Positions 1-8,575 of a stretch of 64,000 bases of DNA are shown here, one piece after another. Position numbers and translations under genes: made by a program. Within the stretch, counting starts at the first letter, position 1, and every line of letters starts with the position of its first letter. The DNA is from Streptomyces sp. NL15-2K (GTDB lineage: Bacteria; Actinomycetota; Actinomycetes; Streptomycetales; Streptomycetaceae): positions 2,213,501 through 2,277,500 of the forward strand of contig NZ_CP130630.1 in the NCBI RefSeq assembly GCF_030551255.1, read 5' to 3'. The notes below the pieces were generated by a model. The model had not been told where the DNA came from. It saw only the letters and a list, made by a program, of their open reading frames with translations, and did not search any database.

Positions 1-1
1 G

Positions 2-121
2 GCGGTGTGGCACGCGGCGCAGGCGCGGGGCCTGCAGGCGTGGTTCGCGCGCAGCGGCGTGGAGGAGGCGGTGGATCCGGCATGGCCGCTGCGTCCGGAC
101 CTACCGGCGGCGGCCGCCTAG
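2..121 (+). CDS. C-terminal end of an unidentified protein (5' end outside window)
   Basis: An open frame runs in from the window edge and stops at TAG 119-121. The visible 39 residues are rich in Ala and Arg and end in a run of Ala. Codons carry G or C at nearly every third position, as in neighbouring real genes. No domain can be recognised from this tail. The gene converges on the tRNA-Val that follows on the opposite strand. Confidence 0.55.
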   Translation, partial: AVWHAAQARGLQAWFARSGVEEAVDPAWPLRPDLPAAAA

Positions 122-135
122 CTGACCAGGTGCGC

Positions 136-168
136 AAAAAAGCCGGTCCGCTGTGGCGGACCGGCCTT
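136..168 (-). terminator. Rho-independent terminator of tRNA-Val
   Basis: A perfect 10-bp stem (GCCGGTCCGC at 142-151 with GCGGACCGGC at 156-165) has a 4-base loop. On the minus strand it is followed by six T residues (A136-141 on the plus strand). It lies just 3' of the tRNA, so it ends the tRNA transcript. Confidence 0.85.
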
Positions 169-174
169 TCCCGG

Positions 175-246
175 TGGGCGATACTGGGTTCGAACCAGTG
201 ACCTCTTCGGTGTGAACGAAGCGCTCTCCCACTGAGCTAATCGCCC
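175..246 (-). tRNA. tRNA-Val (anticodon CAC)
   Basis: The 72-nt cloverleaf has acceptor stem GGGCGAT/ATCGCCC, anticodon loop TTCACAC (anticodon CAC, reads GUG) and T-arm with GTTCGAAC. CCA is not encoded, as is common in Streptomyces. The sequence is identical to the tRNA at 10224-10295. A terminator follows directly. Confidence 0.96.
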
Positions 247-259
247 GGGAACGCACTGA

Positions 260-289
260 ACAATACAGGTCCCGGCACGTTTCCTTCAA
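260..289 (-). promoter_or_regulatory. Likely promoter of tRNA-Val
   Basis: On the minus strand, TTGAAG (284-289) and TATTGT (260-265) are separated by 18 bp and end 13 bp before the mature tRNA. The -35 overlaps the stop of the upstream SRPBCC gene. Confidence 0.5.
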
Positions 290-732
290 ACCGCTTCCAA
301 GTACGCGGTCAGTCCCCGCCGTCCGGCCCGCATCATCAGCCAGTGGTTGGCACGGAAGACCGGCCGCCCCGGTACGGCGAAGCGCCGCAGCAGCGGTTTG
401 TTCACGTCGACCACCTGGTCGTAGCGGGCCAGGCTGCCGCTGCCGCGAGCGGTGATCGTCCAGCGTGCCCAGCCGTCGATGTGCCCCGACATGGCGACCT
501 CCAGGATCCCGGCCACCGGATCGCGCCGCACTTCGCGCACGATGAAGGTGATGTCGTACGGCAGGAGGGAGCGGATCGTGATCACACCACTCGCGTCGTC
601 GATCCGGTTCACCTCACGCACCTGCCGCCACCAGCGCGGATAGTCCTCGACCCGCTCCAGGGCGTCGTACACGGCGGCGGGTCGCGCGGGCAGCGACCAC
701 AGGCTGCGGAAGCGGTAATGGGTCCAGTCCAT
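286..732 (-). CDS. SRPBCC-family (polyketide cyclase/dehydrase-like) protein
   Basis: This 148-residue protein looks like a START/SRPBCC helix-grip fold. It has an N-terminal strand, a VYDALERVEDYPRWW segment typical of the family and alternating beta strands, and it ends in a helix (YLEAV). Such proteins bind hydrophobic ligands or act as small cyclases; no substrate can be read from the sequence. The start at 732 (MDWTHYRFRSLW) is preferred because the family begins there; an in-frame ATG at 789 would add 19 unlike residues. It diverges from the membrane protein that begins at 828, and the two share a 95-bp intergenic promoter region. Confidence 0.8.
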   Translation of the reverse strand: MDWTHYRFRSLWSLPARPAAVYDALERVEDYPRWWRQVREVNRIDDASGVITIRSLLPYDITFIVREVRRDPVAGILEVAMSGHIDGWARWTITARGSGSLARYDQVVDVNKPLLRRFAVPGRPVFRANHWLMMRAGRRGLTAYLEAV

Positions 733-827
733 GGGCGGAGTCTGCCCGGCGTGGGGGCCCATATCTGAGTACGTCCTGAGTACCCGCACTCATGCCGTAC
801 GGCGTGACCCAGACCACACTCCAAGGC

Positions 828-3251
828 ATGACGCAGATCCCGCCCCCGGCCGAGGAGTTGCGGCTCCTCGACGCCGAACTGTGGCAACTGGACGTCCGGC
901 GAGCCCAGTTGCTGGCCCGCCGTGCCTGGCTGGTCGCGGCCCTGCACAGGGCGCGGCCGGCTCCCGTCGCACCGCCCCGCCCGGAGGCGGCCGCACCCAG
1001 CGTGCAGAACGTGCTCCTGCTGCTCGGTGGTGTCCTGCTGACCATCGCGGCGATGGTGTTCACGCTGGTCAGCTGGGGTCACCTGGGGATCACCGGGCGG
1101 GCGCTGGTGCTCGGCGCGGTCACGCTGGCCGCGCTCGCGGTGCCGGCGGTGCTGCTGAGGCGGGGGCTGCGGTCGACGGCCGAGTCGGTGGCGGGCCTCG
1201 GGCTCGCGCTGACGGTCCTCGACGCCTATGCCCTGCACGAGGCCGCCCTCGCGGGGACGGACGGGGCGGGATACGCGGCGGTCGCGTCGGCGGTGCTGGC
1301 GGCGACCTGGCTGGCGTACGGCCTGCTGCCGGGGACGGCCGGGTTGCGGCTGCCCCTCCCCGCCGCGCTGACCGCTGCCCAGCTCCCGCTGCTCCTGTGG
1401 GCGCTGGCCGCCGGCACCGATCCGTACGGGATCACGGCCGCACTGCTGGTGACGGCCGGGGTCGACACGGTGGTGGCGCTGCGGGTGACGGCCGGGTCCG
1501 TACGTGTCGTCGCCGCCGTCGGCGCGTACGGCATGGGCGCCTGGGGCGTACTGGCCGCCGGCTGGCTGTCCTGGACGGCCACCGGCCCGAGCGCCGCCGC
1601 CCGTGCGGCGGCGCTCCTCACCCTTGGGTCGGCGATCGCGCTGGGCGCCGCGTGGCATGGCGGGCGTACGGCTGTGCGCGAGCCCGGCGAGACGGAGGGC
1701 GGTGCGCGCGCCCCTGGAGAGAAGCGTTCCCTCGGCCTCGCCGTCACGTCCGGGCTGCTCATGGTGGCCGCGCTCGGCGGCCTGGCGCGCTCCGTCCTGC
1801 CTGAGATGTGGACGGTTCCGGCCCATCTGGCCTGCGGGATCGCCCTCTTGGCGGCGGTACTGGCCGGTCGGCTGCCGGATGCGGTGCGACAGGGACTCGC
1901 CTGGGCCTCCGGCGCCGTACAGGCGCTGGCCCTGCTGTGGGCGCTGCCTGTCGTCGCAGTGGCGGTGCTGGGACCGGTCGGCTGGGCGGAGCGCGCCTGG
2001 ACCGGTACGCCGTCGGACGTCCGCGCCGCGGTGACGAGGGACGCGCCCTGGCCGCCGGACGCGGCAGCGACCCCCGTCGTGCTGGCGGCGGTGGCGGCCG
2101 TACTCGCCCTGGCGGTCCGTGACACGGCCTGGCGTCCTCGGGCCCGGACCGGCGCGCTGGGCCTGATCTGGGCCACGGCGCTCATCCTGCCTGCCGTCCT
2201 CGAACTTCCTTACTCCGCCGGGCTGTCGGTCCAGGGAGTCACGACAGCCGGAGCGCTCGCGACAGCGGCCTACGCACGCGAAACCACGCCTGACCCCGAA
2301 GGACGTCGGCTCACCGCCCTCGTCCTCGCCCTGGTCACCTCCCTCAGCCTCGCCCTCCTCTCCCTCGCCTCCCAGACCGCGACCCTCGTCGTGCTCAGCG
2401 CGCTGACGGCATTGTTCGCGTCGGCCTCGTGGCGGGCACACCTCGCCCCCGTCACCGCCCCGGCCGCCCTCGCGTACGCCGCCGCACTGGCCGCGGCGAC
2501 CGGCGCCGCCGCGGACTGGCAGCCGCAGCACACCGCTCTGCTGGTTCTGGCGGTCCCGGTGGCCGCCGCCCTGCTCACGGCGCGGCTCGGCGACTCCCGG
2601 GCCACGGTTCCGGTCGAGGTCGCGGGCGCGGCTGCCGGGCTGCTCGCCGTCGGGCTGGCCGCGGGCGACCCACCGATGCTCGCCCTGGTCCTCGCACTGT
2701 GCGGAGTGATCACCGCGGGCACGGCGATCCGCCCGGACCGCCGCCCCGTCGCCTACGCGTCCGCGGCGCTCTTCGTCCTGGCCACCTGGGTACGCCTGGC
2801 GGCCTGGGACATCGGGAGTCCCGAGGCGTACACGCTTCCGGTCACCGTCCCGGCCCTGCTCGTCGGCGCCCTCCGCCGGCACCGCGACCCGCAGACCTCC
2901 TCCTGGACGGCGTACGGCCCCGGTCTCACCGCCACCCTCGTGCCGAGTCTCGTCGCGGCCTGGGGCGACCCGCACTGGACGCGTCCGCTGCTGCTGGGCG
3001 CGGCGGCGCTGCTGGTCACCCTGCTGGGTGCCCGGCATCACCTCCAGGCGCCGCTGCTGCTCGGCGGCTCGGTGCTCACCCTGGTCGCGCTGCACGAACT
3101 CGCCCCGTATCTCGTGCAAGTGACCGGCGCCCTCCCCCGCTGGGTGCCTCCCGCCCTCGCCGGACTCCTGCTGCTCGCACTCGGTGCGACGTACGAGCAG
3201 CGGATCCGGGACGTCCGGCGGGTGCGGGAGGTCCTGGGGAGGATGACCTAG
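828..3251 (+). CDS. Large polytopic membrane protein of unknown function
   Basis: This protein has 807 residues. The N-terminus (about residues 1-50) is soluble and helix-forming (EELRLLDAELWQLDVRRAQ), followed by about twenty hydrophobic segments rich in Leu, Ala and Val that fill the rest. A soluble RDAPWPPDAAAT-type loop lies mid-protein. The architecture, a short coiled N-terminus plus very many membrane helices, is found in uncharacterised Streptomyces proteins. No transport motif or catalytic residue is visible, so no function is assigned. ATG 828 follows CAAGG; an upstream in-frame ATG at 792 is possible. It converges on the PL26-like lyase gene, with 18 bp between the stops. Confidence 0.8.
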   Translation: MTQIPPPAEELRLLDAELWQLDVRRAQLLARRAWLVAALHRARPAPVAPPRPEAAAPSVQNVLLLLGGVLLTIAAMVFTLVSWGHLGITGRALVLGAVTLAALAVPAVLLRRGLRSTAESVAGLGLALTVLDAYALHEAALAGTDGAGYAAVASAVLAATWLAYGLLPGTAGLRLPLPAALTAAQLPLLLWALAAGTDPYGITAALLVTAGVDTVVALRVTAGSVRVVAAVGAYGMGAWGVLAAGWLSWTATGPSAAARAAALLTLGSAIALGAAWHGGRTAVREPGETEGGARAPGEKRSLGLAVTSGLLMVAALGGLARSVLPEMWTVPAHLACGIALLAAVLAGRLPDAVRQGLAWASGAVQALALLWALPVVAVAVLGPVGWAERAWTGTPSDVRAAVTRDAPWPPDAAATPVVLAAVAAVLALAVRDTAWRPRARTGALGLIWATALILPAVLELPYSAGLSVQGVTTAGALATAAYARETTPDPEGRRLTALVLALVTSLSLALLSLASQTATLVVLSALTALFASASWRAHLAPVTAPAALAYAAALAAATGAAADWQPQHTALLVLAVPVAAALLTARLGDSRATVPVEVAGAAAGLLAVGLAAGDPPMLALVLALCGVITAGTAIRPDRRPVAYASAALFVLATWVRLAAWDIGSPEAYTLPVTVPALLVGALRRHRDPQTSSWTAYGPGLTATLVPSLVAAWGDPHWTRPLLLGAAALLVTLLGARHHLQAPLLLGGSVLTLVALHELAPYLVQVTGALPRWVPPALAGLLLLALGATYEQRIRDVRRVREVLGRMT

Positions 3252-3269
3252 GCGCCTCGCGCGAAACGG

Positions 3270-6011
3270 CTACGGCATCTTGTCGCCGACCAACGCCAGG
3301 TTCTGGATGGCCGCCAGGCCGTACAGGGCCGTGGCGTTGGTGGACACCCAGGCCGCCTCACTGCCGGGGACCAGGCCGGTCGGGCCTTCGATCTTCTTCG
3401 TGGACCAGTCGGTGGACTCCTTGTAGTCCCAGGTGTCCCGGCTGTTGTAGAACTGCTGCCACGCGCGCGTGGCCAGCTTGTCGTCGCCCGTCTGGACGGC
3501 GGCGTACGCGTCCTGCCGCGAGTGGCCCTGGAACAGCAGCAGGGAGCCGAAGTCGGAGCCGTAACGGGCCTTCTGCTCGGCCTTGGTGGCGTTGAAGTAG
3601 CGGCAGTAGTCGAGCCACGCCTCCTTGAACTTCGGCATGTCGACCTGGTCGATCAGCTCGGCGCACAGCTCCACCAGGCCGAACATGGCCGACAGGTGCG
3701 AGACGCCGACCTTCGGCTCCTTGGCGACGGCGAACTTCCCGGTGTCCAGGTCGTACAGCGCGTCGCCCTGGACGAAGCCGTTGGGCTGGGCGGCGATGGT
3801 CTCCATGGTGGACAGGACCCTCGCCTTGGCCTTCTCCCACTTGGGGCCGCGCCGCTCCCACTCGGTGAGCCAGGCGGAGACCAGGCCGCTCCAGTCGGTG
3901 CCGAAACCGATGGACAGGGCGTGGCGGTCGGGCGTGTACGGCTCGGTGCGGATCTTGCGGATGGGGTCGAGCACGAGGAATGTCTCGTCGGAGTCGACAT
4001 TGGCGTGCATGAGGTCGCCGACGCGTTCGTCCGCGGTGAGGAAGTAGTAGTAGCGGCGGTAGGTGGTGTTGGCGATGCGCTGTTGCTTGGCGCTGTCCGC
4101 GTAGTGCTGGACGCCGTGCCGGGTGCCGAGGCCCGCCCACTTGCCGAGGTGGTAGACGTCGACCTCGCCGGTGTGCCGGGTCATGGCCTCGGCGAAGCGG
4201 AAGACGTCGGCGCGGCCGGAGCGCACGTACGCGAACCAGAGCCACAGGTCGGGTGAGAGTTCGGAGTTGTCCCAGGCGTAGCCTCCGACGTCGTAGCACC
4301 ACTGGTGGCGGCTCGGGTCGTAGGTGTGCATGATGTCGCCGTAGTCCCAGAAGCCGTACCAACGCCGCATCTCCACCTGGTCCTTGTAGTAGGTGAAGAG
4401 GAAGTCGAGGTGGTCCTCGATCTTCGCCTTGGCGCTGGTGGAGCGGTCCGGCTCGGAGAACAGCTTGCCGAAGACGCCCGCCTTGATGAGCTGCTTGGGC
4501 GGGGCGGCCAGCTGCGGCGGGGTGCGCACGGCCTCGACCTGCTGGGCCATCGCCTCCGCGCTGGGCGTGGTGTCGTGGGCCCAGAAGAGGAATTCGCTGG
4601 TGCGGGCGATGCCGTAGGGGGTGCCGAAGCCGGGTTCGTAGTCCTCGTAGGTGATGTTGAGGCCTTCGATCTGTTCGGGGTACGTGTCCTGGCCCATGCC
4701 GTCGTGGTAGAAGCGCAGGTCCATGGGCTGCGCCTCCGGCGACCAGAGCCAGAGGGTGACCTCGGCCTCGTCGGTCTGGGCGTCGCGGATGTCGAGCTGG
4801 GCGGGGAACTTCTCCCAGAAGTCCCGCAGCCCGAAGGCGAATCCACCGGACGCGCCGCCGACGTACCCGAAGCCGCTGGCTCGTCGGCCCCCTCCCGCCG
4901 GGATCCAGCCGTGGCCCTTCTTGGTGCGCTTGCGCACGCCGAAACCGTCGGCGGAGAGTTGCGAGAGGGTGTAGTCGCCCCACTCGGGGATGTACTGGAG
5001 GCGGGTGGTGACCCGCTGGTCCCAGGTGGACGGGTCCGGCAGCTTCTTGCCCTCGAACTGGGCCGTGCGCACGGCCGCCCCCGGGTCGCGGCGCAGTCCG
5101 GTGATGCCCTTGACGGCCTCACGCAGCAGACCGGTGCCCTCGCCGCCGATGCGGATGTGACGGTCGTAGGACTGGTCCCGCATCGGGACGGTGAACCGGA
5201 CCCCGAGCCCTCGGATGAAGTCACCGCCGGCCTTGCCCGGCTCCTGCGTGCCGTCGTACGTGACGGTGTGCACCATGCGGAAGGAGTCGGCGCCCGCGTA
5301 GAAGTACAACCGGATGGAGAACGGCATCCAGCTCCGGCTGCCCTTGCGGTGCTTGCCGTCGATGCGGACGACCGCGCGGACCGGGCCCTCCTGTTCGACC
5401 TCGACCTTCGAGATGGCGCCCTCGAAGCGCTCGGTCTTCACCGAGCCCTGGTCCTCGTCCTCGATCTCGGGCTGGCGGATCAGCACGAGCCGGCCGTTCT
5501 TGGCGATCTCCGTGGAGCCACGGGTGACCGACTTGATCAGCGTGGCGCCGGACTTGCCGATCTTCGCGGTGATGACGCCGGTGGAGATGTCGATGGTGCC
5601 GCCGCTCTTGTCGACGGTGACCTTCTTGGCGGGGGTCGCTGCCTCGCCCGCGGCGAGGGTGAGCTTGCCGGAGCCCGAACTGACCGCGTGCGCGGTCCAC
5701 TTCAGCGATCCGTCCGGCCAGTACGCGATCGGCCACGACTGCACTGGCACGGACTTGCCGTCCGCGTCCGTCACCGCGAACTTCTGGTCTTCCTGGTAGA
5801 CGCCCTTCGGCCAGGGGACGCCTACGGTGGAGCCGGGGGCGACGCCCAGGCCGCCGTCCTCCAGCCAGTCCAGGGTCACGGGATCGGCGTCGGCGTCCGC
5901 GGCTCTCGGCGCGGCTTCAGCGTCCTTGGCTCCTAGCGCCCAGCTGAACTGCGCGGCGGCTCCGGCGACGGCGGCCGCCTTGAGGACGGACCTGCGGGGA
6001 ATGGGAGACAT
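3270..6011 (-). CDS. Tat-exported exo-rhamnogalacturonan lyase-like protein (YetA/PcRGLX family, PL26-like)
   Basis: This 913-residue protein starts with a twin-arginine signal (PRRSVLKAAAVAG, residues 5-17) and a probable cleavage site near residue 34. The mature start (VTLDWLEDGGL, GVPWPKGVY) matches the N-terminal domain of the YetA/PcRGLX family, whose fungal member is an exo-acting rhamnogalacturonan lyase. The aromatic-rich middle (FWDYGDIMHTYD, RQWCYDVGGYAWDN-like stretch, residues about 560-600) and the alpha-helical C-terminus fit the later domains. It is the last gene of an operon with a sugar ABC importer and a YesL/DUF624 protein, the same partners as in the Bacillus yes/lpl-yetA loci. 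Cleavage of rhamnogalacturonan is inferred from family and context. Confidence 0.8.
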   Translation of the reverse strand: MSPIPRRSVLKAAAVAGAAAQFSWALGAKDAEAAPRAADADADPVTLDWLEDGGLGVAPGSTVGVPWPKGVYQEDQKFAVTDADGKSVPVQSWPIAYWPDGSLKWTAHAVSSGSGKLTLAAGEAATPAKKVTVDKSGGTIDISTGVITAKIGKSGATLIKSVTRGSTEIAKNGRLVLIRQPEIEDEDQGSVKTERFEGAISKVEVEQEGPVRAVVRIDGKHRKGSRSWMPFSIRLYFYAGADSFRMVHTVTYDGTQEPGKAGGDFIRGLGVRFTVPMRDQSYDRHIRIGGEGTGLLREAVKGITGLRRDPGAAVRTAQFEGKKLPDPSTWDQRVTTRLQYIPEWGDYTLSQLSADGFGVRKRTKKGHGWIPAGGGRRASGFGYVGGASGGFAFGLRDFWEKFPAQLDIRDAQTDEAEVTLWLWSPEAQPMDLRFYHDGMGQDTYPEQIEGLNITYEDYEPGFGTPYGIARTSEFLFWAHDTTPSAEAMAQQVEAVRTPPQLAAPPKQLIKAGVFGKLFSEPDRSTSAKAKIEDHLDFLFTYYKDQVEMRRWYGFWDYGDIMHTYDPSRHQWCYDVGGYAWDNSELSPDLWLWFAYVRSGRADVFRFAEAMTRHTGEVDVYHLGKWAGLGTRHGVQHYADSAKQQRIANTTYRRYYYFLTADERVGDLMHANVDSDETFLVLDPIRKIRTEPYTPDRHALSIGFGTDWSGLVSAWLTEWERRGPKWEKAKARVLSTMETIAAQPNGFVQGDALYDLDTGKFAVAKEPKVGVSHLSAMFGLVELCAELIDQVDMPKFKEAWLDYCRYFNATKAEQKARYGSDFGSLLLFQGHSRQDAYAAVQTGDDKLATRAWQQFYNSRDTWDYKESTDWSTKKIEGPTGLVPGSEAAWVSTNATALYGLAAIQNLALVGDKMP

Positions 6012-6116
6012 GAGAGATACAGCCTTTCCTTTCCGTGCGGGATGCAGGGGTGGTCAGGGGCATGACAGAGCGAGGTACGGCGCCCGGGGCGCCGACCTGA
6101 TGCGAGGCACCGCCGG

Positions 6117-6716
6117 TCAGCGGCGCCGGTACCGCTCCTCCACGGCGACGGCCGCCGCCGCGACGGCCCCCAGGACGGGGACCGCCAGCGGCGCGACGAA
6201 CAAGGCGGACAGGGTGACGACGGCCAGCCCGCAGACGACCAGGAAGGACCCGGCGGGATCGAGCACCGTCCGCCGCCCGGCGTCGGAAAGCAGCGCCCGC
6301 CAAGTGGCACCCGGCGTCCAGACCGCCGCCGCCCGCAGCAGGGCGACGGCGAGCCCGATCAGCGCGAAGATGCCGACGGCCCCCACCAACGGCCCACCGG
6401 GCAGCCCGGACCGCGCGGCCAGGACATCCACCCAGACCGCGACGGCCACCGCCCACCCGGCGAGCCCGACGACCCACCCGCCGCGCACGGCCGCCCGGAA
6501 GTCCGCGACGAACTCCCGCACGCCACCGACCTCGTGGCTCGTACGACGCCGCAGATGCCGCGCGCCGGCGGCGAAGGCCGCGGGGTAAGTGACGACCCCG
6601 AGGCAGGCCACGGCGATCCACACGCCGGTGAGCAGACACTCGGCGAAGACCGCGAAGCGCTCGCCGAACACGGACTCCTTGCGCGGGGCGCGGGCCTTCA
6701 CGCGTGCTTGCGCCAT
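6117..6716 (-). CDS. YesL/DUF624-family membrane protein
   Basis: This 199-residue protein has about five hydrophobic helices (residues 25-50, 75-95, 105-125, 150-170 and 170-190) between basic ends. The pattern ECLLTGVWIAVACLGVVTYPAA followed by a soluble HLRRRTSHE loop is typical of DUF624 proteins such as Bacillus YesL. These accompany carbohydrate ABC importers in polysaccharide loci, and their function is not established. It begins 19 bp after the second permease and 105 bp before the lyase gene. A GAGG motif lies 9 bp before ATG 6716. Confidence 0.78.
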   Translation of the reverse strand: MAQARVKARAPRKESVFGERFAVFAECLLTGVWIAVACLGVVTYPAAFAAGARHLRRRTSHEVGGVREFVADFRAAVRGGWVVGLAGWAVAVAVWVDVLAARSGLPGGPLVGAVGIFALIGLAVALLRAAAVWTPGATWRALLSDAGRRTVLDPAGSFLVVCGLAVVTLSALFVAPLAVPVLGAVAAAAVAVEERYRRR

Positions 6717-6735
6717 GGTGACAGCCTCAGTTCTT

Positions 6736-7608
6736 TCACTTCAGTCCGGACGTCGCCATACCGTCGATGAGGTACCGCTGGAAGGCCATGAAGAAGGCGA
6801 TGACCGGAACCAGCGCCACCAACGACATCGCGATCATGCTGCCGTAGTTGGAGATGCCCTCCTGGTCACGGAACATCATCAGGCCGAGCGAAACCGTGTA
6901 CTTCTCAGGGGTATTGAGGTAGATCAACGGCCCCATGAAGTCGTTCCAGGCGTTGATGAAGGTGAAGATCGCGCTGGTGATGAGCGCGGGCCGGCTCAGT
7001 GGCAGCACGATCGACCAGTAGGTGCGCAGATGCCCGCAGCCGTCGAGCTTGGCCGCCTCGTCCAGCTCCCGGGGCAGCCCGCGCATGAACTGCACCATCA
7101 GGAACACGAAGAAGGCTTCCGTGGCCAGGAACTTGCCCGCGACGAGCGGCACCAGGGTGTCGGTGAGTTCGAGGTTGCGGAAGAGCACGTACTGCGGGAT
7201 GAGCAGCACGTGGTACGGCAGCAGCAGCGTGCCGATCATCAGCGTGAAGAGCAGGTTCCGCCCGGCGAACCGGATCTTGGCGAAGGCGTACGCGGTCAGC
7301 GAGCTGGACAGCACGACACCGGCCACGGCGAGGACCGCGTACATCAGCGAGTTCCAGAAGAAGCTGCTGATGGAGATGCCTGAGATACCGTCGGCGAGCC
7401 CGGAGAAGTTCGCCCAGACCGGCTTGGTGGGCAGCAGGTCGAGGCTGGCGATGATGTCCTTGCTCGGCTTGAACGAGGCACCGACCACCCAGATCACGGG
7501 ATACAGCACGACCGCGAGGACGGCGAGCGCGCCCACGTGCCAGGCGATCGATCCGGTGCGCCGCCGCTCGTTCGCGGTGTGCAGGGCAGGGCTGGTGGCA
7601 CTGGTCAC
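6736..7608 (-). CDS. Carbohydrate ABC transporter permease (MalG-like)
   Basis: The 290-residue protein has six predicted membrane helices and the MalG-type EAA loop EAAKLDGCGHLRTYWSIVLP (about residues 195-214), which contacts the ATPase. The C-terminus DGMATSGLK is characteristic of CUT1-type permeases. It starts with GTG 7608, overlapping the stop of the upstream permease in a GTGA motif, which indicates translational coupling. No ATPase gene is present in the operon, so it probably uses a shared MsiK-type ATPase encoded elsewhere, as Streptomyces CUT1 importers do. Confidence 0.92.
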   Translation of the reverse strand: MTSATSPALHTANERRRTGSIAWHVGALAVLAVVLYPVIWVVGASFKPSKDIIASLDLLPTKPVWANFSGLADGISGISISSFFWNSLMYAVLAVAGVVLSSSLTAYAFAKIRFAGRNLLFTLMIGTLLLPYHVLLIPQYVLFRNLELTDTLVPLVAGKFLATEAFFVFLMVQFMRGLPRELDEAAKLDGCGHLRTYWSIVLPLSRPALITSAIFTFINAWNDFMGPLIYLNTPEKYTVSLGLMMFRDQEGISNYGSMIAMSLVALVPVIAFFMAFQRYLIDGMATSGLK

Positions 7609-8561
7609 TTGGCGGCCTCCTCGTAGTGCACCCACTTCTTCTGCGACCAGAACAGGACCGCCGTGACGAGCGCCACCGCGATCACCAGCGTCCAGGCCAT
7701 CGCGGAGGCGAAGCCCATCTGGGCCTCCTTGAAGCCCTTCTGGTAGAGGTAACAGGTGTAGACGAGCGTGGCGTCGGCGGGCCCGCACCGGGTGTCGGAG
7801 ACGACGTAGGCGGAGCCGAACACCTGGAACGCGTGGATGGACTCCAGCAGTACGTTGAAGAACAGCACCGGGGAGATCATCGGCAGCGTGATGTTCCAGA
7901 ACCGCCGCAGGGGACCGGCCCCGTCCACCTCGGCGGCCTCGTACAGCTCCTGCGGGACCTGCTTGAGACCGGCCAGGAAGATGACCATCGGCGCGCCGAA
8001 CTGCCAGATACTCAGGGCCACCAGGGAGTAGAGGACGTAGTCCGGATTGCCGATCCAGCCGCCCACGTCGACACCGAAGATCTTCTGCGTACGGTCCACG
8101 ACCGCGTCGTCCGAGAACAGCGCCCGCCACACGAAGCCGACGGAGACGCTGGCACCGATGAGCGAGGGCATGTAGAACGCGGCCCGGTACAGGCCCTGTC
8201 CGCGCCGCTTCTGCGCGAGCAGCAGCGCGACGCCGAGCGCGAGCAGCAGTTTCAGCGGTGTGGCCACGACGACGTACTTCAGCGTGACCTCGACCGACTT
8301 CTGCCAGCGCGGGTCCTGGAACATCGTCGTGAAGTTGTCGAGCCCCACCCACTGGGGCGGCGTGAACAGGTTGTAGCTGGTGAACGCGTAGTACAGCGAC
8401 GCGATCATGGGTCCCGCCGTGAGCAGCAGGAACCCCGCGATCCACGGCGACATGAAGAGATAGCCGGCGAGGTTCTCGCGGCGCCGCCCGCGGCGCCCGG
8501 CGGCGGGAGCGGCGGACCGCTTCCCGGCCGGGCGCACGGGCGCTTCCTTGACGAGCGTCAT
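7605..8561 (-). CDS. Carbohydrate ABC transporter permease (MalF-like)
   Basis: The 318-residue protein has a basic N-terminal extension (about 30 residues), then six membrane helices. The family start LAGYLFMSPWIAGFLLL and the EAA motif EAAEVDGAGPLRRFWNITLP (about residues 205-224) mark the MalF/LplB type of CUT1 permease. It forms the transmembrane channel with the permease that overlaps its stop by four bases. It lies 14 bp downstream of the binding-lipoprotein gene. Confidence 0.92.
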   Translation of the reverse strand: MTLVKEAPVRPAGKRSAAPAAGRRGRRRENLAGYLFMSPWIAGFLLLTAGPMIASLYYAFTSYNLFTPPQWVGLDNFTTMFQDPRWQKSVEVTLKYVVVATPLKLLLALGVALLLAQKRRGQGLYRAAFYMPSLIGASVSVGFVWRALFSDDAVVDRTQKIFGVDVGGWIGNPDYVLYSLVALSIWQFGAPMVIFLAGLKQVPQELYEAAEVDGAGPLRRFWNITLPMISPVLFFNVLLESIHAFQVFGSAYVVSDTRCGPADATLVYTCYLYQKGFKEAQMGFASAMAWTLVIAVALVTAVLFWSQKKWVHYEEAAK

Positions 8562-8575
8562 GGTGGTACGTCCCC

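Noticed and set aside
609..3119. Long open frame on the minus strand across the large membrane protein gene
   Set aside because: It is Arg/Gly/Gln-rich, lacks any domain, and mirrors the plus-strand gene, which has continuous membrane helices and correct third-position GC bias.
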